From contig NW_027490515.1 in assembly GCF_050948175.1 (NCBI RefSeq), positions 1 through 64,000 of the forward strand: DNA of 64,000 nt. Direction: 5' to 3'. The DNA comes from Xylocopa sonorina (lineage: Eukaryota > Arthropoda > Insecta > Hymenoptera > Apidae). A program made the position numbers and the translations under genes. The notes below the pieces were generated by a model. The model made no database searches, was not told where the DNA came from, and saw only the letters and a list, made by a program, of their open reading frames with translations. Of the stretch, positions 1-8,500 are shown one piece after another (the first letter of the stretch is position 1; each line of letters opens with the position of its first letter).

Positions 1-539
1 GAATCATATGAACTCTATTGCTACGATACGTAGACATCTGCAATCGCTATTTCCTAGCAAGGAAGTGTCGCATTTACATTCATTTGAAGTGTAGACGAGG
101 AATACATGATACTTCGCAATTCATATTATATCTTACCATGAAACATAGAAATGAGATGCGATATCGCGTTTTAAGAAGCATTAGAACTCTATTGCTACGA
201 TACGTAGACATCTGCAAACGCTATTTCCTTGCAAGGAAGTGTCTCATATACATTCACTTGAATCGTAGACGAGGAATGCATAACACTTCGCAATGAATAT
301 TATATCTTATCATGAAACATAGATATGAGATGCAATATCTCGTTTTAAGAAGCATTTGAACTCTATTGCTTCGATACGTAGACATCTGCAAACGCTATTT
401 CTTTGCAAGGAAGTGTCGCATTTGCATTCATTTGAAGTGTAGACGAGGAATACATGACACTTCGCAAATCATATTATATCTTACCATGAAACATAGAAAT
501 GTGATGCGATATCGCGTTTTAAGGATCATAAGAACTCTA

Positions 540-1583
540 TTGCTACGATACGTAGACATCTGCAAACGCTATTTCGTTGCAAGGAAATGTCACATTTACA
601 TTCATTTGAAGTGTAGACGAGGAATACATAACACTTCGCATATCATATTATACCTTACCATGAAACATAGAAATGAGATGCGATATCGCCTTTTAAGAAT
701 CATAAAAACACTATCGCTACGATACGTAGACATCTGCAAACGCTATTTCCTTGCAAGGAAGTGTCGCATCTACATTCATTTGAAGTGTAGACGAGGAATA
801 CATGATACTTCGCAAATCATATTATATCTTACCATGAAACATAGAAATGTGATGCGATATCGCATTTTAAGAAGCATTTGAACTCTATTGCTACGATACG
901 TAGACATTTGCAAACGCTATTTCCTAGCAAAGAAGTGACGCATTTACATTCATTTGAAGTGAAGGCGAGGAATACATAACACTTCGCAAATCATATTATA
1001 TCTTACCATGAAACATAGAAATGAGATGCGATATGGCGTTTTAAGAATCATTAGAAATCTATTGCTACGATACGTAGACATCTGCAAACGCTATTTCGTT
1101 GCAAGGAAATGTCACATTTACATTCATTTGAAGTGTAGACGAGGAATACATAACACTTCGCATATCATATTATACCTTACCATGAAACATAGAAATGAGA
1201 TGCGATATCGCCTTTTAAGAATCATAAAAACACTATCGCTACGATACGTAGACATCTGCAAACGCTATTTCCTTGCAAGGAAGTGTCGCATCTACATTCA
1301 TTTGAAGTGTAGACGAGGAATACATGATACTTCGCAAATCATATTATATCTTACCATGAAACATAGAAATGTGATGCGATATCGCATTTTAAGAAGCATT
1401 TGAACTCTATTGCTACGATACGTAGACATTTGCAAACGCTATTTCCTAGCAAAGAAGTGACGCATTTACATTCATTTGAAGTGAAGGCGAGGAATACATA
1501 ACACTTCGCAAATCATATTATATCTTACCATGAAACATAGAAATGAGATGCGATATGGCGTTTTAAGAATCATTAGAAATCTA
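540..1583 (+). repeat. 522-bp three-monomer higher-order repeat, two copies
   Basis: The segments 540-1061 and 1062-1583 repeat at exactly 3 x 174 bp. Both begin with the variant monomer containing TTTCGTTGCAAGGAAATG, followed by one with the CCTTTTAAGAATCATAAAA variant, then one with GAAGTGACGC. I saw no clear difference between the copies by eye. This points to recent unequal exchange or local conversion. Confidence 0.85.
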
Positions 1584-2540
1584 TTGCTACGATACGTAGA
1601 CATCTGCAAACGCTGTTTCCTAGTGTGGAAGTGTCGCATTCACATTCATTTGAAGTGTAGACGAGGAATACGTGACACTTCGCAAATCATATTATATCTT
1701 ACCATGAAACATTGAAATGAGATGCGATATCGCGTATTAAGAAGCATTAGAACACTGTTGCTACGATATGTAGACATTTGCAAACGCTATTTCCTAGCAA
1801 AGAAGTGTCGCATTTACATTCATTTGAAGTGTAGACGAGGAATACATAACACTTAGCAAATCATGTTATATCTTACCTTGAAACATAGAAATGAGATGCG
1901 ATATCGCGTTTTAAGAAGCATTAGAAAGCTATTGCTACGATACGTAGACATCTGCAAACGCTATTTCCTTGCTAGGAAGTGTCGCATTTACATTCATTTG
2001 AAATGTAGACGAGGAATACGTGACACTTCGCAAATCATATTATATCTTACCATGAAACATAGAAATGAGATGCGATATCGCGTTTTAAGAATCATATGAA
2101 CTCTATTGCTACGATACGTAGACATCTGCAATCGCCATTTCCTAGCAAGGAAGTGTCGCATTTACATTCATTTGAAGTGTAGACGAGGAATGCATAACAC
2201 TTCGCAATGAATATTATATCTTATCATGAAACATAGATATGAGATGCAATATCTCGTTTTAAGAAGCATTTGAACTCTATTGCTTCGATACGTAGACATC
2301 TGCAAACGCTATTTCCTTGCAAGGAAGTGTCGCATTCACATTCATTTGAAGTGTAGACGAGGAATACAAAACACTTCGCAAATCATGTTATATCTTACCA
2401 TGAAACATAGAAATGAGCTGCGATATCGCGTTTTAAGAATCATATGAACTCTATTGCTACGATACGTAGACATTTGCAAACGCTATTTCGTTGCAAGGAA
2501 ATGTCACATTTACATTCATTTGAAGTGTAGACGTGGAATG

Positions 2541-2544
2541 CATA
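2541..2544. other. Target-site duplication CATA of element 1
   Basis: CATA at 2541-2544 precedes the 5' LTR and is repeated at 11567-11570 directly after the 3' LTR. Removing the element plus one copy restores normal satellite sequence (GGAATGCATAACAC), as seen intact at 12431-12444. Confidence 0.95.
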
Positions 2545-2812
2545 TGTGACGTCAGGCGTACCGCCTGCCACCCTCCGGCGTCAACCTCTTCTCCAGCGGC
2601 ATCCGTATCCAGAGCCCCTGTACGCGGGCCACCCGCCGACACGCCGCTCCAGTATTCAGAGACGACGATACGAGAGAGAGGAAGGGCACTCGACACACGT
2701 CAGGGAAGACCTCACCCCACGTTACGAGGGCGAGGAGCACCACACCACGTACCGTATCGAGTCACCGGCGATCACGCACCCGTACACCCTCTTCTCGTAT
2801 ATGCGATCATAG

Positions 2813-2820
2813 TATAAGTA
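2813..2820 (+). promoter_or_regulatory. TATA-like box in LTR U3
   Basis: TATAAGTA at 2813-2820 lies 268 bp into the LTR. The same element occurs at the same offset in the other copies (10289, 14192 and 21668 on +; 52030-52037 on -). If used, transcription would start near 2840-2850, making the first ~300 bp U3. The start site is inferred; no initiator is strong enough to call. Confidence 0.45.
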
Positions 2821-2917
2821 CACTACTCATTTCTGTACATACACCACAACACACATCTAGATTTAAATACATACATGTACATACGCCGCCTAGTCGTTAC
2901 GCTAGAGATAAGTTGCG

Positions 2918-3238
2918 ATGCGCTCGCGCGCGCACTCGACGCTCGCGGCTCACGCTCAACGCGGGCCGCTCCCCACTCCGACCGGCCGCCCCACCGCTAG
3001 GGCCGAGCGGCCGCCCTACTCCAACCGTCCGCCCCACCGCGAGGGCCCAGCGACTCGCGCGCCGCGCGACCCGAGGAGGTCGCTGATGCGAGATCTGATA
3101 GACACTTCTAATCGCGCCTCCGAACGAGACACATCTAGTCTCGACTCCGAACCGAGGAGTTCTCTCCGACTCGAGCAATTGGCTCATAAGCAACGAGCTA
3201 CCAGCTCAATGCCTTCGTCTCTATCTCATCTCCGTTAG
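2918..3238 (+). CDS. Conserved open frame 1 in LTR (106 codons), doubtful
   Basis: An ATG-initiated frame of 106 codons, rich in Arg, Pro and Ser, present at the same offset in every LTR copy (10394-10714, 14297-14617, 21773-22093, 44923-45243, 63628-63948 on +; 51612-51932 on -). It resembles no family I recognise. The region is GC-rich and CpG-rich, so stop codons are rare by composition, and a 98-codon antisense frame overlaps it. Its conservation among copies is explained by recent common descent. It could be a leader upstream ORF if transcription starts near 2845. I give it low weight. Confidence 0.2.
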   Translation: MRSRAHSTLAAHAQRGPLPTPTGRPTARAERPPYSNRPPHREGPATRAPRDPRRSLMRDLIDTSNRASERDTSSLDSEPRSSLRLEQLAHKQRATSSMPSSLSHLR

Positions 3239-3469
3239 CGGAGTCCGTAACGTAACTTAGTCCATTTCAATTTCTTGTTATAATCTTAGTTTAATAACTT
3301 AGAATTAGTCAAGTGTAGTAACATAGGGAAGTTTAAAGAATATACGTAGTTTATACCAGATACAAATCTTCTTTATTTCAATTACAAGTTCCTCAACTCA
3401 ATTCCACGGGTACGCTCGCGAATATTACACGTTTCTACAATTCATCTGCGATAGTCCTGAAGGTAGACA

Positions 3470-3575
3470 GCTAGAGCGAACCAACGCTTAGCCGCTCTTT
3501 CTTCAGTCCTGCCGTGATCGAGCATCTTGCGCCCAGGTTGACACTGTACCGCTAGAGCGAACCAGCGCTTAGCCG
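3470..3575 (+). repeat. 25-bp direct repeat pair in LTR
   Basis: Two copies of a 25-bp sequence starting GCTAGAGCGAACCA and ending CTTAGCCG lie at 3470-3494 and 3551-3575, 81 bp apart, with one mismatch. The pair is present in all LTRs that reach this far. Its function is unknown; such repeats may be protein-binding sites in the untranslated leader. Confidence 0.8.
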
Positions 3576-3607
3576 TGCCGTTATCTTCCGAAGTACAAGT
3601 GCTCTTG

Positions 3608-3934
3608 ATGAACTTCGAGACTCCGAAAAAGCGTACACGACGCGCGGGGAGGAAGGAGTTCATGCGTCGTCTGATTCGCGAATACGTGGGCAGTGTTCCT
3701 GGATACATCGATCTCTGCACTCGAGTTCCTGTTCCTACGAAGGATACCTTTTCCGCCGTCCGGCCCATTCTTGCCCAGGATCGTCCTGTCCCAGCGCCCG
3801 TACCCGCCAGCCGGGGTCAGCCCGTCTGGAAACTCATCCCTGTGACCGTACAACCGTTCCAGCCGTACGCCGCAGCAATACCGGTCACGGATCCAAGGCG
3901 CTCTCGATACCTGGAACGAGAGTCACAGCGGTAA
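3608..3934 (+). CDS. Conserved open frame 2 in LTR (108 codons from ATG)
   Basis: The frame starts at ATG 3608 (an upstream GTG at 3575 would make 119 codons) and stops at 3934, 17 nt before a splice-donor-like site. The predicted product begins with a strongly basic stretch (PKKRTRRAGRK, nuclear-localisation-like) followed by a Pro/Val-rich half. The frame is open in all six LTRs that reach it (11084-11410, 14987-15313, 22463-22789, 45613-45939 on +; 50916-51242 on -). The more diverged solo LTRs carry only missense changes here. I recognise no homologue. It would lie in the 5' untranslated leader of the genomic RNA and near the 3' end. It may be a real small accessory ORF or simply a stop-free stretch. 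Confidence 0.3.
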   Translation: MNFETPKKRTRRAGRKEFMRRLIREYVGSVPGYIDLCTRVPVPTKDTFSAVRPILAQDRPVPAPVPASRGQPVWKLIPVTVQPFQPYAAAIPVTDPRRSRYLERESQR

Positions 3935-3947
3935 AATCAAGACATCG

Positions 3948-3957
3948 AAAGGTAAGT
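3948..3957 (+). promoter_or_regulatory. 5' splice-donor-like site in LTR
   Basis: AAAG|GTAAGT with the junction at 3951/3952 matches the eukaryotic donor consensus closely. It is conserved at the same offset in other LTRs (15330/15331 in element 2; 45956/45957 in the solo LTR). No acceptor upstream of gag was identified, so use is unproven. Confidence 0.4.
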
Positions 3958-4103
3958 GCCGCGTTAAATATTCGGTAATTAGAGTCCAGAACGCCAACGA
4001 ACCCGGTCCAGGCGCAATTCGCGTTCGTTTCGGGAACGGCTACGACGTCGTGTCATAGTTTCGAGTGAAATCACACCCCGGGACGTGACACGAAAGTTAT
4101 TTT

Positions 4104-4121
4104 TGGTGACAGCGGTGGGAT
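4104..4121 (+). other. Primer-binding site, tRNA-Leu type
   Basis: TGGTGACAGCGGTGGGAT is complementary to a tRNA 3' end reading ATCCCACCGCTGTCACCA, which matches the leucine tRNA acceptor/T-arm pattern from general knowledge. It begins 13 nt after the LTR end at 4090, a wider gap than the usual 0-3 nt. The exact tRNA isoacceptor needs the host tRNA set. Confidence 0.75.
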
Positions 4122-4172
4122 AGCCACGCGTTCTCTCCGGAAATTCCGCCGAAAGAGTCCGCGAAACTAGCC

Positions 4173-5504
4173 ATGGCGACACGGACACCACCGACTAAGA
4201 CGCGCCAGCAAGCACAAAAGGCCGCCGCGATGCTTGATACCGATCGCGACAAACGCACGAGTAGAGCACTCGATTTTCAAGACGCTCTCGCCGAGCCAAT
4301 TTCTCGCACCGCGCAGCCCAGCACATCCGCGAAACCCGCAGACGCGTCCGATTCAACCAACGCCGCGTTACTTCTGCAGGTAGAAATGTTGCGTCGCGAA
4401 ATAGAAGCAATTCGCCGAACACCGGACCTAGCACGCGATGATACCGTATCTTTAGATGTTCCGCGAATAGACCCACTTTCTGTTAATAATTCAAGCGCCA
4501 ATTTCAATGCGCACGGCTCGCAGCACGACGAGCTATCGCTCAAACAGGCGCTTGAAGCCGTTCCAAGCTTCGACGGGCAGAATATTCCAATTCTCCAATT
4601 CACGCGCGCTTGTAAACGAGCATACGAGCTCATACCTAACGGTTGCGAGCGAACATTCACGCGTTTGCTGAAGGGAAAACTTAAGGGCCGCGCCTACGCC
4701 GCATTAGAGGACGAACCGTGCGAGACGATACTCGAGTTAACCGACGTCCTTCGTAGCTCATTTGGAACCGTGAAATCCGCAGAACATTATCGGGGCGAGC
4801 TTACAAACATATACATGCGCGCTCACGAACACATTCTGGATTATATCAGCCGGGTGAAAGACTTAAGGACCGCGATAATTGACTGTGACAGACTCAATGG
4901 GCGAGACCCTCAGGAATCCCTCGAAAACGTAAACGCTTTCACCTCGCAGTGCTTTAGAGACGGCTTAATCCCGGAAATAAGAATACAAATGCCGTTAGAT
5001 TCGTACAGTACGTTACGACAAACTTTCGCCCGAGCACGGGATCTTTTTCAAATTCACGAGCGCGATTGTAATAGGCTCGGTAAAACGCGACCGCGAACAG
5101 AATCGCGTGAAAAACGCACGGAGATAATATGCAACAAATGCAATAATTCGGGGCATTACGCGACCGAGTGCAAACTCAGGTCATTCCCTCCGCAGCGATC
5201 GCATAACTATCGGGACGACTACCTGCGAACCAGGGACGCGCCAACTCCCGCTAAACGTCCAGTATACGACCAGCCGCGACAAATCGTGACCAGGGACGCG
5301 CCGAAGTTTTGCAGGTATTGCAAGAACTCGGGACACGACATCGACGAATGTCGCAAACGCCAGTATCAAAACACCGTAAACAGAAATTCGGGAAACGAAG
5401 GTGGCCTCTACACCCGCCGCGAGACAGGTCGCGAGGCCGAGCACCGCATCCGTTCTCTCGCGACGAACAATTCCGACGGGGAAACAAACGAAACGCCGCT
5501 GTAA
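4173..5504 (+). CDS. Gag polyprotein, element 1
   Basis: A 443-residue structural polyprotein that would form the retrotransposon particle and bind genomic RNA. The ATG at 4173 sits in a good context (GCCATGG). Residues about 120-300 resemble the capsid-type retrotransposon Gag domain (helical, with motifs like LKGKLKGRAYAAL and YRGELTNIYMRAHE). Two CX2CX4HX4C zinc knuckles lie at residues 320-333 and 380-393. The N-terminal ~110 residues are polar with a short heptad-like segment. The last 196 nt overlap pol in the -1 frame. The slippery site is at codons 407-408, just after the second knuckle. The translation equals that of element 2. No matrix or envelope function is visible. Confidence 0.95.
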   Translation: MATRTPPTKTRQQAQKAAAMLDTDRDKRTSRALDFQDALAEPISRTAQPSTSAKPADASDSTNAALLLQVEMLRREIEAIRRTPDLARDDTVSLDVPRIDPLSVNNSSANFNAHGSQHDELSLKQALEAVPSFDGQNIPILQFTRACKRAYELIPNGCERTFTRLLKGKLKGRAYAALEDEPCETILELTDVLRSSFGTVKSAEHYRGELTNIYMRAHEHILDYISRVKDLRTAIIDCDRLNGRDPQESLENVNAFTSQCFRDGLIPEIRIQMPLDSYSTLRQTFARARDLFQIHERDCNRLGKTRPRTESREKRTEIICNKCNNSGHYATECKLRSFPPQRSHNYRDDYLRTRDAPTPAKRPVYDQPRQIVTRDAPKFCRYCKNSGHDIDECRKRQYQNTVNRNSGNEGGLYTRRETGREAEHRIRSLATNNSDGETNETPL

Positions 5505-8500
5505 ATATCACGGGAAAAACCAGCACACCGAACGTAATTTTAAAAGCAGATCTCTTAGTTTCACCGACGCAGTTCATGATAGACACGGGAGCGGAGATAA
5601 ATATCATTAAACGTTCGGCTCTCAAACCATCCGCGAGAATCGACGCTTCAGAAATCGTTGTTATAACGGGCGTAACCGATGGCAAAACCGCTACCCTAGG
5701 GACGGTAAACCTAGTCATCTACGACCGCGTTGTACCCTTCAACGTCGTCGAGGACAATTTCCCCCTCAAACCGAGCGGAATCCTCGGCTCGGGTTTTTGC
5801 AAAGACGCCGAAATTTCTTTCTTAAAAAATTTCATTAAATGGAACGGTCAAAAGATTCCATTCGAGGATAACGTAGAAGCAATCGACGAACCGTCGCCGC
5901 AAGCAGAAACTATTCCTCGTCTACCGTCGAAAAATAAACAAACGCCGCGAAAGGAACCTATTCCTCCTCCGCCGCCGCGTCCAGCGCGTAAGCCATCGCC
6001 TCCGCCGAAACGCGATGCTCCGCCGAAACTTAAAACCCGGACGGAGAAGAAACCCGCTTCTCCGAAGTCCGTGGATCGTATCTCGATTCCTCCGCGATCG
6101 AATATCGGGCTCAAAGTACGCGTAATCAATTCCGATCTCGCCGAAGGGATAATTCCGCGAATTGATATCGCTCCGGGTATTTTCTTCGGGAACGCACTGG
6201 TCAAAGTGATCCGAGGCAAAGCGATCACACGAATAATTAATTCGTCCGATCGTGCTGTCGAAATCGCGTTACCGGGAGTAATACTCGAGCCAACGCAAAT
6301 TATGACTCCCCTCAACGAGGAGGAGAGTCCGTCGCTGTATCCGATTTTCTCCAAGTCTTCCAATTCCGCTGTTTCCGCCGCATCGACCGGCGCAACCCAC
6401 AAAGGGGTAATCTCTGTTTCCAATTCAAATTCGACACCATTTTCGAAGCGCGAAACTCCTCCTTCGAGCTGCAAAATAGCGAACACGCAGCAAATTTCTT
6501 ACGCACAGGCTGTTAAAAACAATGTAAAGCGGGTTCCAAAACGAGAATCACCGTTATCGCCGATGCCTGCCGATCTTTCGAAATCTAGACTAGACAGAAT
6601 AATTAGTCTCCTCCGTCTCGACCACTTAAATTCAGAAGAGAGGGAACACGTCATTCGCCTCATACAAAACACGCAAGAGCTCTTTTATATCGAGGGTGAT
6701 GAATTAGGGAAAACATCGGTAACCACACACAAAATTCCGACGGTTGACGACCGCCCGGTCAACGTGAAACAGTACCGTTTCCCCCCCGCGCATAAGGAGG
6801 AGATTCGACGCCAAGTCGAAAATTTTTTACAAAAGGGTGTCATCTCTCCATCCAAATCGCCATACAATTCGCCACTGTGGGTCGTGCCGAAGAAGCCCGA
6901 CTCGTTAGGCAATAAGCAGTGGCGCGTCGTCATAGATTACCGCGCGCTCAACGAGAAATCCGTCGCCGATGCTTACCCCCTCCCTTGCATAACCGAGATT
7001 CTTGACCAACTCGGGAGTGCGAAGTACTTTAGTACGTTTGACCTCGCGAGCGGGTTCCACCAGATCCCTATGGAACCCGCCGATGCTCCCAAAACTGCCT
7101 TCTCTACGCCTCACGGGCATTATGAATTTAAGAGAATGCCTTTTGGTCTAAAAAACGCGCCCGCGACGTTCCAGCGCCTTATGGACAATGTCCTGTCCGG
7201 TCTTCAGGGAAATGAAATTTTCGTCTACCTGGATGACATTGTACTCTATGCCAGCTCTCTTCAGGAACATCGACTCAAATACGAAAAATTATCTCAAAGG
7301 CTCAAAGAAGCTAATTTGGTACTACAACCAGACAAATGCGAGTTCCTGAGGAGAGAAGTCAGCTATTTAGGACATATAATTAGCGAACATGGCGTAAAGC
7401 CGGACCCTGCAAAAATAAGCGCCGTCAAAAATTTTCCGCGCCCTCGAAATGCTAAACAAGTCAAACAATTCCTCGGGCTTGCGGGATACTATCGGCGATT
7501 CATCGCGAATTTTTCAAAAACTGCTAAACCGCTCACGAATCTATTAAAAAAGGACGCGCCCTTTGTATGGCGCAACGATCACGAAAATTCATTCGTTAAA
7601 CTTCGGGACTGTCTATGCGAGGCACCGATACTGCAGTACCCAAATTTCAAACAGCCCTTCGTGATCACAACAGACGCATCCGCCGAAGCGATCGGCGCTA
7701 TCCTAAGTCAAGGGCCCATAGGTCGCGACTTACCAATCGCGTACGCTTCGCGATTACTGAATACCGCGGAGAAAAACTACTCCACGATCGAGAAGGAGTG
7801 TCTGGCGATAGTCTACGCCGTCCACTACTTTCGGCCATACGTATACGGTAACCAATTCAAACTCGTTACCGACCATCGACCGTTAGTGTGGATGAACTCG
7901 GTCAAGGACCCGTCCAGTAGGTTAGTGCGATGGAGGCTCAAATTAGCGGAATTCGACTATGAAATGGTCTACAAAAGCGGTAAAACGAATCTTAATGCGG
8001 ACGCACTGTCGCGAAATCCCATTCAAGTTTTCCCGCTATCCTATTCCGATAACTCAGAGGACGACATCTTTGAAGTCGCCCCGGAAATCCGCAAGAAATA
8101 TGCCACTCCAGCGCCTCCTCCCACACCGATAACCTCGGGAACCGAATTACCGACACCGGACACTCCCTTCCTTACCAACACGTCATCATCCCCGCACGCC
8201 ATTACCGACAGCACAGACATTTATACTCCCGCGCCAAATGAACACTTCAGGCGCGAACCCTTGTTCATGTTCAGCCGTGATGCATTGTCAACGCGACGAG
8301 ACAACTTAGTTGTTTTCGTTACGCAATCGGGGCATCCGTATGACACGGGCGCCAAAGATTTAGAAAAAGCTGGCAAATTCTTTTCCAACAGAGACCTCGT
8401 TCTTACAAAAGCCAAAGTCGTAAGAATCGAAGATCAATTCCAGATCCAACTTCCAATCATTGAACACTCCAGCCGATCGATCGACTTCCAGACAGCAATT

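Larger units (their letters stand above)
1..2544 (+). repeat. 174-bp satellite array, block A
   Basis: Head-to-tail monomers of 174 bp, recognised by the recurring dyad CTACGATACGTAG (for example near 21 and again 174 bp later) and by a 58-codon open frame per monomer. The block is AT-rich and has no gene. It contains a 522-bp three-monomer higher-order repeat (540-1061 and 1062-1583, which read as essentially identical). The last four bases (CATA) are the target duplication of the retrotransposon that follows. Monomer variants differ by scattered point changes; two classes carry a TGA in the otherwise open frame. The array continues off the left edge of the window. Confidence 0.97.
2545..4090 (+). 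repeat. 5' LTR of element 1
   Basis: A 1546-bp LTR with near-inverted ends (TGTGACGTC / GGACGTGACA). It holds a TATA-like box at 2813-2820, a CpG-rich stretch at about 2918-3100, and a 30-bp imperfect direct repeat (2975-3004, 3018-3047). It also has a 25-bp direct repeat (3470-3494, 3551-3575; one mismatch), a 5' splice-donor-like site at 3951/3952 and two long open frames. I see no sense-strand AATAAA; the only AATAAA noted is antisense, within about 3369-3380. One private difference from the other copies is T at 3084. Confidence 0.97.

Noticed and set aside
1..2544. CRISPR array
   Set aside because: Repeats are contiguous 174-bp monomers with no unique spacers, and the sequence context is eukaryotic.
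2457..2552. CENP-B box in monomers with TTTCGTTGCAAGGAAAT
   Set aside because: The first part fits the box, but the required CGGG half is absent (GAAA instead). Only a minority of monomers have this variant.
2897..3193. Antisense 98-codon frame in the LTR GC-rich segment
   Set aside because: It overlaps the sense 106-codon frame in CpG-rich sequence where stops are rare in several frames at once; no supporting motif.
3365..3382. Polyadenylation signal of the LTR
   Set aside because: AATAAA here is on the antisense strand only; no canonical sense signal was found in the LTR, so no sense poly(A) site is called.
3470..3575. LTR direct repeats as tRNA-like or Pol III B-box elements
   Set aside because: On the minus strand the repeats contain GGTTCGCTC, close to a B box (GGTTCGANTCC) but failing at key positions, and no A box or cloverleaf is visible.
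5848..6486. Antisense open frame of 212 codons inside pol, and other antisense frames in gag/pol
   Set aside because: They overlap conserved protease/RT-linker coding on the opposite strand; codon bias of the real frame explains their openness, and no domain is recognisable.
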